64,000 bases of DNA from Hyparrhenia diplandra (GCA_015847255.1 JADLZK010009382.1:1-64000), one strand, 5' to 3'. Numbered from the stretch's first letter, positions 11,427 to 22,870 are shown. Numbers and translations: made by a program. The notes: generated by a model from the letters alone, not told the origin.

Positions 11427-11595
11427 TTTTACTTCTTTTCGCCATAAATGACGTTCCTTGATCGGTAGTTAATGTTTGTGGAATACCGAATCTATGTATG
11501 ATGTGCTCAAGAATGAACTCAATTACCTCCTTATGTGTCATGTTCTTCAATGGAACTGCTCCCGACCATTTAGTGAAGTAGTCGGTAGCAACCAA
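11407..11595 (-). pseudogene. Gypsy-2 integrase core, first two catalytic residues
   Basis: This frame reads VATDYFTKWSGAVPLKN followed by GIPQTLTTDQGTSF, giving the two aspartates of the D,D(35)E triad (in TDYFTKW and TTDQGT). The third acidic residue lies in the next piece (10773-11426) in another phase, so at least one indel separates them at about 11420. Confidence 0.9.
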
Positions 11596-11613
11596 GGCGA
11601 ACTTATGCCCCCT

Positions 11614-12063
11614 TCAAGATGGTGGATGAATCTGTCCAATGAAATCCAATCCCCAACCACGGAAAGGCCACGTTTTTATAATAGGATTAAGCATAGCGGT
11701 AGGCACTAGCTGAATATTTCCAAACCATTGACACTCTTCACGGCCTTTGTAGTAGCAAAAGCAATCAGCCATCATAGTAGGCCAATAGAAACCAGCCCTC
11801 CTTAGTAACCACTTCATCTTTGGAGCTGATTGATGCGTACCACAAATGCCTTCATGTACTTCTCCCATTGCCACTCTTGCTTGATCGGTTCCTAAGCATT
11901 TTAGCAACAAATCTTGGCAAATCCTCCTATAAAGTTTTCCATTATGCAATGTGTACTTGAAAGCAAGTCGCCGAACATTCTTGTCAACTTTAATGCTAGG
12001 ATCCCGCAAGAATGACACTAGAGGAGTTCTCCAATCTTCTAAATCGGTACTACCATTGTCCAA
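11614..12063 (-). pseudogene. Gypsy-2 integrase N-terminal zinc-binding region
   Basis: A frame of about 149 codons. EVHEGICGTHQSAPKM, then the LLRRAGFYWPTM block and a cysteine pair form the H2C2-type integrase zinc finger (the second cysteine region is distorted as CFCYYKGREECQWFG). WPFRGWGLDFIG leads into the catalytic core. The frame is lost just before the first catalytic aspartate block in the adjacent piece. Confidence 0.88.
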
Positions 12064-12270
12064 AACAGTAAATAGACCGATTTAAAAAGAATTCTACTTT
12101 GCTGTCCCGAATTATAAGTGACATCGGTTTGTCCAATTGGCTTTGGTTGAACCGAATTTTCACTACAATTTGAAACAAGCAAACTTTCATGCATCGGCAA
12201 ATGTTGCAAATGAAAATACTTATCGTTTACCTCAAAGCCGATTATTGCATTTTGAGCAAGCAAGTTTGCT

Positions 12271-13095
12271 CTATGCACATACCTTACATGCACATGATCT
12301 CCTTCTTTTATATATCCGGATGCTTGTTGAGCCAAAGCAAATTGGCCGTATGATTTTCCTCTCTTGGGATATGCCGAATCTTGAATTCGAAAATTTACCA
12401 ATTAAATCAAGGCAAGCATTAAGACGAGCACGTAGTAATCCATCTAAACATTGACAATCACCGGATACTTGTTGGACTATAAGCAATGAATCACCAAATG
12501 CTTCAACATGATCAACCCCCAAAGCATCTAGCATGATCAACCCGAATAAGAGAGCTTCATATTCGGTTTGGTTGTTAGTACATTTAAACTCCAATCGGCA
12601 TGACATCGGAATTTCAGCACCAAAATGATTAACAGGAACAATACCAACGCCGGCACCATCTTTGCAAACCGATCCATCAAAATACAAACGCCATGGGGTA
12701 GTAGTAATGTAATCCAATTCATGATCAAGATTTATGCTATGCTCAACAATAAAATCAGCAAGAACTTGACCTTTTAATATTTTCAATGGCTCAAATGTCA
12801 AGTCATATTCAATCAAAGAGTATGCCCATTTGCCCACCCTTCCGTAAAGGATTGGCCAAAACAACATATGTCCGATTACATCGGCCCGGCAAGCTACCAC
12901 ACATGTGCTTGACAAAAGATAATGTCTCATCTTGGAACAAGCAAAATATAGTGATAGACATAATTTCTCAATATGGGCATACCTTGTCTCGGGATCAAGA
13001 AGACGACGACTAAGATAAGCAACAACACACTCCTTTCCTTCGTCTTCTTGAGTAACAACAGCTCCAATCACCTTATCTTCGGCAGCGATATACAA
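12271..13095 (-). pseudogene. Gypsy-2 RNase H region (two RNase H domains)
   Basis: A 274-codon frame. The first part (AAEDKVIGAVVTQED, AYLSRRLLDPETRYAHIEKL, ACSKMRHYLL) is the RNase H-like domain that follows Gypsy reverse transcriptases. About 110 codons later a second RNase H appears (WRLYFDGSVCKDGAGVGIV with NNQTEYEALLFGL and FGDSLLIVQQVSG), carrying D, E and D catalytic positions. The tandem pair is a hallmark of the Tat lineage, in which the second domain resembles an archaeal/plant-type RNase H. Function in the family: removal of the RNA template. The C-terminal end drifts out of frame. Confidence 0.9.
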
Positions 13096-13252
13096 TCGAA
13101 AAGGTACTCCCCTTCTAGGTGCGCGAAGAACGGTGGTGAAGACAAATATTCCTTCAACTTGTCAAATGTAGCTTGTTGGCTTGCCCCCAAGTAAAATCAA
13201 CTTCATATTTCAACTTGAGGATGGGGGTGAAAGGAATAATCTTCGGGACAAG

Positions 13253-13640
13253 TTAGCAATGAATCTTCTCAAGTAGTTCACTTTGCCTAAGAACTTCGCA
13301 AATCCTTCTTACATTGAGGTGCCTCGAATCGCCTTTGATCTTTTCTATCCTCTTAGGATCAATCTCTATGCCTTTCTCATGAATAATAAATCCGAGAAAC
13401 TTCCCCGGTGATACTCCAAAAGCACACTTGAGTGGATTCATCTTCAAACCATAGAAGCGCATTCTCTCAAAAGCAAGATGCAAATCGGCTAAATGAGGAT
13501 CATGTGAAGCCGATTTAATCACCACATCATCAATATACACTTCCATGATTACACCAATGAGATCATGAAAGATAAGATTCATAGCTCTTTGGTAGGTGGC
13601 ACTTTGCATTCTTGAGCCCAAAAGTCATGACAATCCACTC
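13253..13640 (-). pseudogene. Gypsy-2 reverse transcriptase, C-terminal part
   Basis: Contains ATYQRAMNLIFHDLIG and the catalytic block VYIDDVVIKS (about 13515-13545), then HLAFERMRFYGLKMNP.KCAFGV and GKFLGFIIHEKGIEIDP. This is classic Gypsy palm and thumb. Both active-site aspartates are present. A frameshift near 13620 separates it from the upstream palm, and another after 13253 separates it from RNase H. Confidence 0.92.
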
Positions 13641-14151
13641 AAACAAACCGACAAACCGGGACGGATAAAAGCAGTCTTGGAGGTATCTTCTTCACCATAA
13701 AGATTTGATTATATCCAAAGATTACCATCAAGAAAACTAATAACTTTGTGCCCCGATGCATCATTAATTAACATGTCGGCGATGGGCATAGGATACTCAT
13801 CTTTAGGAGTGGCTCTATTTAAATCTCTAAAGTCAATGCAAACTCTTATCTTCCGGTGTCTTTCTTCTCAACCGGAACAATATTAGAGACCCACTCGCAT
13901 ACCGCATGGGCGGATGAAATCGCCGGATCAACCGATTGATTTCCTCCTTGATTCGGGTCATGGATGGCCGAATTGAAGTTTCTTCGCGGTTGCTTGATTG
14001 GCCTAAAAACCCCTTTTGATGGGAAGCCAATGCTCAACAAGATCTCGCTAAGCCCGGGCATCTCCGTGTAATCCCATGCAAAGCAATCAACATATTCCTT
14101 GAGAAGCGCGATTAATTTAGATTTATAATCGGCATCCAAGTTAGCATTCAC
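13641..14151 (-). pseudogene. Gypsy-2 reverse transcriptase, N-terminal part (frameshifted)
   Basis: Begins with LDADYKSKLIALLKEYVDCF followed by AWDYTEMPGLS, the lead-in to Gypsy reverse transcriptase, then PIKQPRRNF. The fingers and early palm (13641-13900) are recognisable only in pieces: ASGSLILFRLRRKT corresponds to a shifted W-V-S-N-I-V-P-V-x-K-K block that is readable in the overlapping frame, and minus-strand FRDLNRATPKDE lies near 13800-13830. Several single-base indels are needed to connect it. Confidence 0.85.
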
Positions 14152-14409
14152 ATAGGTCGGCCGTGTGGTACAGTACCATCCCCAATATCAACTTGCTCTA
14201 AAGGGTCGGCCCGACGTGAAACCTTGGCCCAACTTATTGAGCTCATCAAAGTCATCAATTGCCTCACAAGAATCGGTCCTTTCGGCCCGATAATGTTCTA
14301 GCGTCTTTTTCAACCATTGAAGTTTGTCTTCCATTGGGAAACTATTTATATAAGAATATTGAGCCGATTATCCACCGGCTTCAATGACACGGGTACAAAT
14401 CCACGCTCA

Positions 14410-14954
14410 TCATAACCGACATAATCGATATTTTGGATAAATCTCTCCCCGTAAAGACAAGCAAATCCAGATCCCGGACGAAACATCGGTTGTAGCAACT
14501 TCAACCGAATTATCCGCATGAACAATCTCTATGGCATCTCCCACCCATTGGATGAGAAATTGGTGCAAGCTTGAAGGCACACTGGGGGGTTGGCATGAAT
14601 CCAATCTCGACCGAGTATGAGATCATAGCTACCTTCCACATCGGCAATGAAGAATGCGGTAGGCATCGCCTTGCTCCCAACGGTCGGCCCAAGTTGGCGA
14701 TCCCTTAGCAGAATTGGCGCAGCTTGCTCCTACGCCGGTGGACAAATCATGTTGGTCCGAATCAACTCCTCGTCCTTGCCACCAAGCTTCTTGTATAGTG
14801 CATAGGGCATAAGATTGACAATCGCGCCACTATCCACTAGCATGTTGCTTGGACCGGGTTTTCCATTAATATGTCCCCTCACATGCAATGGCTTGAGATG
14901 TCTCACGTGCACCACGGGCTTCTTGAATATAGCATCTTGAACCCCAAATGCCAT
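14410..14954 (-). pseudogene. Gypsy-2 aspartic protease and linker to reverse transcriptase
   Basis: The frame 14730-14954 holds VRHLKPLHVRGHINGKP and then MLVDSGAIVNLMPYALYKKLGG, the retropepsin active site (D-S-G with the following hydrophobic strand). Downstream pieces in two phases read WIHANPPVCLQ-type and HQFLIQWVGDAIEIVHAD, the conserved segment between protease and reverse transcriptase in this family. The active-site aspartate is intact, but the domain is split by frameshifts at about 14700 and 14600. Confidence 0.85.
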
Positions 14955-16928
14955 CTCCGGCGGCAGCCTACTTCATCATCTCCTCTTTGCTCGATCACGC
15001 ACATGTCGGCAGAAAAGAAATATTGTGTTTATTTCTCCATGCTTTGGCGAAGGCTCATAGTCTACCATCTCTTCATCAACTTCGGTAGGAACTTCAATGC
15101 CAACCATAGCAGCAACGACAGTAGCAAAATCCTCATCGGCGCCTAGAGGACCATCGATGCATCAGGTTGAACCGGCTCAAGAGTCGGTAAACCGATGATT
15201 GGACATTAGCAGCCCCATCAACCGCCACGGTTGAATTATCAACTTGCTCACTGGCTTACCGCTAGGAGTGCCAAAAGGTCGACATTTGGCTTGGGCACCT
15301 CCTCCTCCAGGCTTGGGCGCCTCCTCCACGTGCTTGGGCGGCCGCTCTTGGACCACAACCGACTTTTACCGATTTAGCAACCGGTTTAGCCATCCTCTTA
15401 GCGGCGGCAACCAACTCGGCTTCCTTCTTCTTAACCTCATGGGCAAGTCTCCGTAGAATAGGTCCTTGTCCTTGAGCAACAGCCATGCGCTTTGAGCATC
15501 TTTTGTCTTGCCCGTTGAAGCTTCCCTCTTCCGAGTTTTGTCAAGGTCCATTGGGCACCACTTGGGCCGCCGGTGAGCGAGGATCAATGTGCCTTTTTCT
15601 CTTTGTCTTGAGATTCAGCAGCTTCCTCCATGATTTGATCTTCTTTTGAGGTTTCTTGCCTCAATCATAATCGGTTCATTGTCTTAAGAACAGTGAGCCG
15701 ACATTGATCCGATCATGATGGAAGGTGGAGAAGTAGCAATTGAGAGCAAGCCGCACAACCACTTGTGGCTTCTTCTTGGGACATATATCCGTTGCATTGG
15801 TGCCTTCCCGAATTGGTAAGCTCCCCGGATGTGAGCAACTCTTTCTTCTTTGCACCGCTAGAGCTCGATTGTGTACCCAATCGGCTAAAGACATGGGCTT
15901 GGCCATGTTTGCAAAGATCTACCCTCCTTCATGGAAGCCGAAGGATAAGGAACATACACTCCCTTCGGTCCCCATTGAGGTATCACAGTGATGGTGGTAT
16001 TGGCGCCACCGGTGGTCCCCAACGAGAGAATCTTGGACGAAAGTGACGTGTGAAGAGGATGCACCATTGGAAGGAGTCATAGCTATTTGCTTGTTCCTTT
16101 CTTCATCACGCTTAGGAGGTGTAGACTCTTTTTTTTTTATTGGCCGATTTCTTGGAATCAGCCTTGTCTTGTTTTGTACTTTGCCATGAGCCCTGTCAAA
16201 TGTGCACCGAGGCTTGATGTGCTTCTTTTCCTTAGGCTCGTTGGTCTTCCACACTCCCACCTCCGGCCTTTGTGGAATGAAGGATCTTAGTACTGTGGGC
16301 TTGGTCATCTTGGCCGATTGGGCTAACGGCCTAGCCGGTCTTCCCCAGGTGCCGCAAGACCATCCAACCAAGCTTGATGCCGTAAAGCTTGCGCCCGAGC
16401 TTGCCACAATGGTGATCTTAGTCTTGCCTTCTTCATCTCTTGCAGCCAATATTTGCCGTCCCCGAATTGTTAGGAACAATCGGTACGGGCGCGGGCTCAC
16501 CGATGATCACGTTTTTCCCTTTGTAGTAAATAGCTTGGTCGTGACGGATCAAAATTGCGGGAGCCTTGGCTTCAAGCCTCTCTTTCAGATGTCTTGTCAT
16601 CGGGCTTGCCAGCCTTCAACCACCTTCACATGAGCTGGGAAGGATTCTTGTCCAACATTTGCATATCAGTAAGAGTTAATCGGCCCCTCATTAAGCGCCC
16701 GATTGTACCGACGGAAGTAATTGCAATCATTAGTGGCATGAGAAAAGAATTATGATGTTTGCAAAAAGCCCTTTGTTTCAAGACATCTGCAGAGGCATAG
16801 TATAATTAATCTTAATGATACCGATTTTTAACAATTCATCAAAAAATTCGGTCACATTTAGACACATCGAAAGTAAACTTCATCTCCTCACCCCGATTCT
16901 TACTAATCGGGTTTGAGAGAGGGGCAAG
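14955..16928 (-). pseudogene. Gypsy-2 gag C-terminus / linker before protease
   Basis: Many short minus-strand frames. The piece near 16650-16740 resembles NDCNYFRR..NRALNEG and PAHVKVVEGWQA, found in Gag-Pol linkers of Tat-type grass elements. The piece 15919-16500 has KTKITIVASS, WKTNEPKEKKHIKPRCTFD and a basic tail. No intact zinc knuckle is visible. Frames change every 50-150 codons. Confidence 0.6.
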
Positions 16929-17551
16929 TTACTTGTTTATTCTCGGTGGCCACCTAATTTCAGCAGCCAACACCTCTTTGCTCTCATCATCCGATGAAGA
17001 ATAACCATCGAGTGTGTGCACATTGGCACGATGAGAGCGATAGCTGCTGTCACGAGAATCTTTAAGGTGCGATTCAACTGAAACGGCCCTCTCAATCAAT
17101 TGATTCAAAGTATTAAATTGTTGGAACTCAAGTTTTTCTTTAATATTAGAACGCAAAACCAGCAAAAGCAAAATCAACTAGGTCCCTTTCGTAAATATTA
17201 ACATTAAAACAACGACTTCTAACTTCTCTATATCTCTTAAAGAAATCTAGAACAAGCTCATCATGTCCTTGTTTAACACATGTAAGGTGGGACAATCTAG
17301 TTTCTTGGACTCCAACATAAAAGTGTGCATGAAACTTTTCTTCTAGATCAGCCCAAGAATGAATGGAACAAGCGTGCAAAGATGAAAACCATGAAAATGC
17401 AAGTACCATGAAGTGACAAAGGAAAATTGTGAATTTTCATGTGCTCCTTAGTACTAGCAATTCCTAGCTGTGCAAGATACATACTAATATGTTCCATTGT
17501 AGTTTTATTATCATTACCGCTAAATTTTGAAAATCGGTACCTTCCACCCAA
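16929..17551 (-). pseudogene. Gypsy-2 gag core (retrotransposon gag domain)
   Basis: Three overlapping frames on the minus strand. 17348-17551 reads YRFSKFSGNDNKTTMEHISMYLAQLG. 17146-17409 reads WADLEEKFHAHFYVG and LTCVKQGHDELVLDFFKRYREV.SRCF. 16929-17177 continues FQQFNTLNQLIERAVSVE. W-x-x-L-x-x-x-F-x-x-x-F and the Q-x-x-x-E-S/L-V-x-x-F-x-x-R-F block define the retrotransposon gag (capsid-like) family. Three phases are needed, so it is broken. Confidence 0.88.
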
Positions 17552-18539
17552 AGAGGGTGCATCTAGGTAGTCAAAAGCGTATGGGTACGGTTTTTGATAA
17601 GCGGTATTGACGGAATCAAGGCGAATCCCCCATTTTTCTCCATTGTTTTAGAGAATTCCTCTCTAAATTGAGCTAGAATAGCCTCTATGCTATTGGGAAC
17701 TGCCGCCGGCGTTTCCTGCATTTACATCTTGATTATGCACATTATTCGGTGGCTGTTGTGGCATTGATTGTCCCCTTGTAAAGAGACATTCACCCCGAAT
17801 TGTGTGCGATTGGGGTTAGGATTCGTGAGTGGAGCTTGCCCCCGCCGAATTTAGCATAGCATTATGCACCCCCTGAATTTCTCGGATGCCTCGTGATCGG
17901 TTCTTAATGTGTGAGCCGATCTTTGTTGGCTAGAAGATGTACCAACTCCACCGGTACCGGTTCTAACAGTACCAAGCCATAGGAACCGATTGTGGTTGAC
18001 TAGCATTAGCATGTAAAACCATATCCAACGGCATGCCATATTGATATTGAGTTGTTGTTTGTGGCACAACAACCGATGGTAGACACTACGTAAGATTGAG
18101 GTACTACTCCCGATTGTATGTTATCGGTTGAAGTTCCTTCTATGATTTTCAAGCCGTTTATCTAAAGAGTTAGTAAGACCTTGAATCATATCCACTACAA
18201 TAGTATTTTGGTCTACTATCATCTTAGCAACACCATCATGCGTAACACCAACATTACTATTAATAGGTTGGGCAACGGAATTACCTCTTGTGGTGTAGGT
18301 GCAGCAAGTGCCGGAGGTTCACCGTAGACGGGATCCGTGTATTGGGTTACACGGTCTTGCCTATCCACAGAAGAACTCTTGAAGAAGGCCTCATGCACGG
18401 AATTCACCTTGTCCATGAGCTTCTTCTTTAGATCTTCGTGAAGATCGCCAATGGATTTGGGACGCCGTATGTTATCGGTGGAAATTTCCGCCGATGTGTT
18501 CTTGTCCTTGTTCTTGCTAGCTTCATCACACGGAGCCAT
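17552..18539 (-). pseudogene. Gypsy-2 gag N-terminal region
   Basis: The likely start is the ATG at 18537-18539 (minus), giving MAPCDEASKNKDKNTSAEIS and then RRPKSIGDLHEDLKKKLMDKV. It lies about 65 bp inside the LTR boundary, which is reasonable for a Gag start. The rest (17552-18220) is low-complexity Q/P/N-rich coding in several frames and is hard to reconstruct by eye. Confidence 0.65.
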
Positions 18540-18582
18540 GACGCTAGCTTCAAACCGGAGTTGACGTCTAGTCTTCTTCCCC

Positions 18583-18603
18583 AAATGCCGAGTCGCCAAA
18601 ATA
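18583..18603 (-). other. Gypsy-2 primer-binding site
   Basis: On the minus strand TATTTTGGCGACTCGGCATT immediately follows the LTR end. The TTTTGGCGACTC core is a form seen in grass Gypsy elements. Confidence 0.75.
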
Positions 18604-19313
18604 TGTTGACGCGAATTTAGGGCTTCGCACCAAACACACCCGAGGGCCTTGACGCCCACGAAGGTTGCTAAACAACCTAGTAGCAGCTTAACACCGCAGC
18701 GTGATCACCCAAACCGATCTAGGGTTCTAGAGGGGGCGAGAGCTCGGCGGACGGCCGGAAGACTCGAACGCACCTCCGGAAGACCCGTCCGGGAGGAGCG
18801 CACCAAGGGTTGTCCTAGGAGCAGCGGATGCGCCTAAGAACGCCGGTGGAGAACGTGGAGTTCGCCGTCGAACAGCAGGTTTAGGGCTTGGAAGAGATAA
18901 AAATGAGATAAAAGTAAAGACATGTGTTGTGTTTTTGACGATTTGTGATAGATGGGATCAAATCGCCATGAACCCCTTCATTATATAGGGGAGGGTGGTC
19001 TTATCCTTTTAGGAAGGTGTCCTAGGACGTTTCCAAGCAACAAAACCGACCTAAACACGATTAGGAATCAAATCGGTTTGGAATCGTGGTTTTCCAACTC
19101 GCCGGAAAGTAGAGACGAAAATTTCTCGGATACCAGAGACATGTCTGGGGTCTCGCCCCGGGGTATTGTCTTGGGTCCAAAATTCATCCATCCGGACTCC
19201 AAATAGGGCTATCCATATATGTTTTTCGATCAGCGTGACGCAGAGGAACGCAATGGTGAAGTCCGTTACTGCTTTTTGAGAAACTTTTATTTGGACAAAT
19301 TTGGGTGTCAACA
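18604..19313 (-). repeat. Gypsy-2 5' LTR
   Basis: Partner of 9896-10605, same length, TG..CA ends. It carries the TATA box on the minus strand at 18980-18987. The TSD AATAG follows at 19314-19318. Confidence 0.95.
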
Positions 19314-19318
19314 AATAG

Positions 19319-19549
19319 AAACATTAAGAATGGTGCCATTCAGAGTTGAAACATTCAGAGTTGAAAAACCCGCATAGTTGAAACCTACCACATAGAAACA
19401 TTGAGTTGAAACCCCGCGATTCAAGTCCCGGTAGTGCCATTCAAGCCACGAGGAGAGAGGAGGTACGTGCGGTGCAGCCCCATGACGGCAGAGACGCGAA
19501 GGCACAGAGATGGCCTCACAGGAAGGCTACAGCATGAAGGCGGGCGGAT
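19319..19549. other. CACTA-1 DNA with short GTTGAAAC repeats
   Basis: Contains spaced variants of 'GTTGAAACATT' and 'CATTCA'. No gene seen. Confidence 0.4.
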
Positions 19550-20275
19550 CCCGTGAAGGGCAGGCTCAACGCGTACCGCGACCGGTGGAACGGGAGTGCG
19601 CAATGCCGCGCTAGCCCGCCGCCCACGCCGGGCCGCAACGCGTCCGTGCCACGCCGGCAGTGGTACCGCGACGCCGGTGGAGGCTTCGCATGGTCGGAAT
19701 CCGATCGGGCTCGCCCCAAAGAAATTTCGCTCCGCGAGATGGGTGTCGGTCACTTCACTTGGTCGTCGCCGCATTCACGCCGCCAGGCATCAACCTCCTC
19801 AACCGCCTTTCCCGGCAAAGACCGAGGACAACGCCCGCACGCGCGTGATCGGTTCACACACCGCCGCCGCGGGTCATTCATCGAACGCCCCAAGCGCTGC
19901 GGCGCGGCAGAGCCGCCGCCGGTGGTGGTGGTGGTGGCAGCGCCGACGCCGGCACCCGCTGGCGGTCTCGACGACGAGCTGGAGCCCGCGGGCTACGCAG
20001 CCCAAAAGGGGATGTCCGGGGCCTCGGCGCCGCCCGCGCCCGTGAACGCACCATCGCGCGCGCACTACCGAGGCACCCGCTGGCGGATACCGGCGGAAGA
20101 GCGCCAGCCGCCGCCGCTGAGCCCCCGCCCGCGGATGGACGGAGCAAAGACGATGGCGCCGTCCGGGCGAGCGAGGCCGGGTCGAAGTCGAGGACGGGGA
20201 GCGGTGGGGACCCCCGGGAGGTGGAGGGAGTGGGCTCTGTGGTGAGAAGGTTGTGGACCTGTGGTAGCGTCACGA
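19550..20275. other. GC-rich exon-like block of unknown origin in CACTA-1
   Basis: A block of about 0.7 kb with strongly raised GC content, open on both strands: a 230-codon plus frame at 19553-20245 and a 131-codon minus frame at 19878-20273. The minus frame begins MTLPQVHNLLTTEP and continues PPLPVLDFDPASL before becoming A/P/R-rich. Composition favours a first exon of a host gene captured by the transposon. I cannot decide the strand or recognise a domain. A (GGT)n run near 19920 adds low complexity. Confidence 0.4.
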
Positions 20276-20439
20276 GATTTGGGGATGGGGGAGAGGGTAG
20301 GTGGGGGAAAAGGTCCCGAAATTTGAACTCCCGCGCCTACGACATACATTCTCGGGCTTCTTCGCTTTGATTTTTGGCACACTCGAGAAAAGGAAGAGTG
20401 GGGCACTATTATTTATATTTTTTTTATTGATTAGGTATT

Positions 20440-21930
20440 TTTTAGCAGCAAATTATTTCAAATTAAAAAGTGAGAAACAACAAAATTATACAACTTATCG
20501 AGTTCTAACATCTTTGACTCAAAAGTTTTTCAAAAGCCAAGGTCATTTAGTGCTCGGGTTTAACCGAGGTTTAATTAAGTCAAACTTTGATTATTTTAAA
20601 AAATAGCACCTTTCGAGTCGGGTTTTGAGACCCTAATAGGCTTCGAATTGAAAAGTCATGAATATAAATATTGTTAAGCTCTTCAAGATCTAAATTTGGT
20701 ATTAGAGTCAACTTTTTATTTTTCGATGTTTTGACGTCTCAAAATTTGAATTTTAAATTTTTTACACCACTGGACGAAGTTTTGAAGCCATAGCCTGGTT
20801 TCAAATCGAAAAAGTTATGAATACGAAGTTTTGTGGAGCTCTTCAATATTGACATTTGCTATTAGAGTCAACTTTTTTATTTTTCGAACTTTTGACGCCT
20901 CGAAATTTAAATTTTGAAATTTTTACTGTTCGGAATCGATTTTTCGAAGCCCTAGACGGTCTCTACTTGAAAAGTCACGAATACCAAAAGTTCACAACTC
21001 ATCGAGATCTACATTTGTTATTCTAGTCATTTTTGCATTTGAGAAAGTGTTAGGAAAGTGTAGTTCAAAATAGACAACTCCCTCATAGAGTTCCATAAAC
21101 TCTTTGTGAGATACATGGTTTTGCGACCCGGTGTTACTAACACTTTCCTCGAAACGGAAAAATGACCCATATAAAAAGTGTAGATCTTGATGAGTTATAA
21201 CAAACTTATGTTCAAAAGTTTTTGTGGGGACGTCGTTTAGTGCTCCATTTGACCGTGGTTTGACCAAGTCAAACTTTGGTCCTTTTAAAATGGCACCTTA
21301 GGAGCGAGGTTTCCAAGCCCTAGATGGTCTCAAATCTAAAAAGTCATGATTACGAGTTTTGTAGAGCTCTTTAAGATCTACATTTGGTATTAGAGTCAAC
21401 TTTTCATTTTCAAACTTTTGACGCCTTAAAATTTAAATTTTGAAATTTTTTACTTTCGAACGTGTTTTCAAGCCCTAGGCGATGGCCTCGCTTGAAAAGT
21501 CACGAATACCAAAAGTTCATAACTCATCAAGATCTACATTTGTTATTCGGGTCAATTTTGCGTTTGAGAAAGCGTTCGAAAATTATAGTTCAAAATGGAC
21601 AACTCACTCCACGTAGTTTCATAAACTCTTTGTGAAAAAACTTGGTTTTTCGTGAGTAGTGTTTACTAACACTTTCTCAAACGGAAAAATGACCCATATA
21701 AAAAGTATAGATCTTGATGAGTTCTAACATCCTTGTATTCAAAATTTTTTCGCCAGAGGTCATTTAGTGGTCTGTTTGATCAAGGTTTGACCAAGTCAAA
21801 CTTTGGTCATTTTGAAAATAGCACCTCCGAGCCAGTTTTTTGAGACCCTAGCTGGTTTCAAATCAAAAAAGTCATGAATACGAAGTTTTGTAGAGCTCTT
21901 GGGGATCTACATTTGGTATTCTATGTATGC
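20440..21930. repeat. Diverged long direct repeats, about 0.5-0.7 kb units
   Basis: At least three related units start near 20500, 21190 and 21715. Each has a 'GAGTTCTAACA' start, 'GTCATTTAGTG', 'GACCAAGTCAAACTTTGGTC', a 'TTTGAGACCCTAG' stretch and 'CATTTGGTATTAGAGTCAAC'. Internal sub-units such as 'GACGCCTCGAAATTTAAATT' also recur. Non-coding and of unknown type; probably internal repeats of the CACTA or an older element within it. Confidence 0.75.
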
Positions 21931-21939
21931 TCAATTCTA

Positions 21940-22400
21940 GGATTTCATACTAGAAAAAAATGTACGTGAATCGGTTTAAAAATAGGAAAAGATAACTACT
22001 TAGATCACCAAAGATAGATTTGGTCTGGTGGTAAAGCTTAACTTTGTAGATCGAGAGGTCTTAGGTTCGAGCCACGTCCTAAAACAATATTTTTGCTATT
22101 TTCTTTCTTCATGATAAAATGCGGAATAAAACCTTAAATTGGCCAAATACGCTAAAAATAACACACAAAGAATGAATGGTGCGGTGGTAAGACTTACTAC
22201 TTTAGACCAAGAGATCTAGGGTTCAATCCTTGCTTGGGGTGATTTTTGTTATTTTGTTCTTCCTAGTAAAATGAGGGAAATTTTTTAAAATTGACCAAAT
22301 AATCTAAAATTAACACAAAAGTATGTGTATCGTAGTGGTTTGGTAGCATGCTACACCAAAAGGAGGTGTCCTTACAAGTTTTTAGATTTTTTTATCTTGA
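21940..22400 (+). repeat. Tandem trimer of about 155-bp tRNA-like modules
   Basis: Three related units have their box-A-like motifs at 22021 (TGGTCTGGTGGTAAAGC), 22177 (TGGTGCGGTGGTAAGAC) and about 22332 (CGTAGTGGTTTGGTAGC), a spacing of 156 and 155 bp. The first two have box-B-like motifs (GGTTCGAGCC at 22064, GGGTTCAATCC at 22219) about 43 bp later, as in Pol III promoters of tRNA genes and SINEs. The spacers between units are also related (for example AAATTGGCCAAATACGC and AAATTGACCAAATAATC). The cloverleaf is not convincing, so I do not call tRNA genes. Confidence 0.6.
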
Positions 22401-22870
22401 TTTTGGTATTTTAACATTTTTTCTTGAGTAAATCAACAAATAATCACAAAATAGGTAAACTTGGTATAAAAATTGCACAAATGCACACAACACCATAGTT
22501 TGTTCCATAGACACCAAAAAAAAAGTTTGAGATGATTTAGAAAAGGTGGTACTACACATCTCACACTAGAATGAGTATCTCACACCTAGTGACTAGAACA
22601 TATGTGAGAGATGTGGGCCATTATCGTGATGTGCAACAACACTTTCTCTAAATCGACTCAATTGTTTTTGTCAAGAACATGCTACACCCAAAGGAGGTGT
22701 CCCAACAAGTTTTTAGATTTTTTTACCTTAATTTTGGTATTTGAACATTTTTCTTAAGTAAATTAACAAATAATTACAGAAATAGTTAACTTGGTTTAAA
22801 ATTGCACAAATGCACACAACATCATAGTTTGGTTCCATAGACACCCTAGAAAAGTTTGAGATGATTCGTG
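22350..22870. repeat. Direct duplication of about 180 bp
   Basis: 22350-22540 and 22680-22870 are closely similar. Both run from TGCTACACC.AAAGGAGGTGT through GCACAAATGCACACAAC to GTTCCATAGACACC and AGTTTGAGATGATT. The offset is about 330 bp. Between them are several copies of TCTCACAC. Confidence 0.8.

Larger units (their letters stand above)
9896..19313 (-). mobile_element. Gypsy-2: Ty3/Gypsy LTR retrotransposon nested in CACTA-1
   Basis: Two 710-bp LTRs begin TGTTGACGC and end GTCAACA. The 5-bp TSD AATAG is at 9891-9895 and 19314-19318. All coding lies on the minus strand in the order gag, protease, reverse transcriptase, RNase H, second RNase H, integrase from 18539 down to 10773. The primer-binding site abuts the LTR at 18604 and the purine tract abuts the LTR at 10605. 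Total length is 9418 bp. The second RNase H and the protein signatures fit the Tat lineage. Every gene is cut by small frameshifts, so it is defective as written. Confidence 0.96.

Noticed and set aside
20050..20130. AP2/ERF-like H-Y-R-G-x-R-W on the plus strand
   Set aside because: Only a handful of residues match, and the essential continuation of the domain is absent.
22021..22229. Genuine tRNA genes
   Set aside because: Box A and box B spacing fits, but I could not fold acceptor and anticodon arms, so only tRNA-like.
21940..22400. Centromeric satellite (155-bp period)
   Set aside because: Only three diverged units, lacking any similarity I recognise to grass centromere repeats; tRNA-like boxes explain the conserved parts better.
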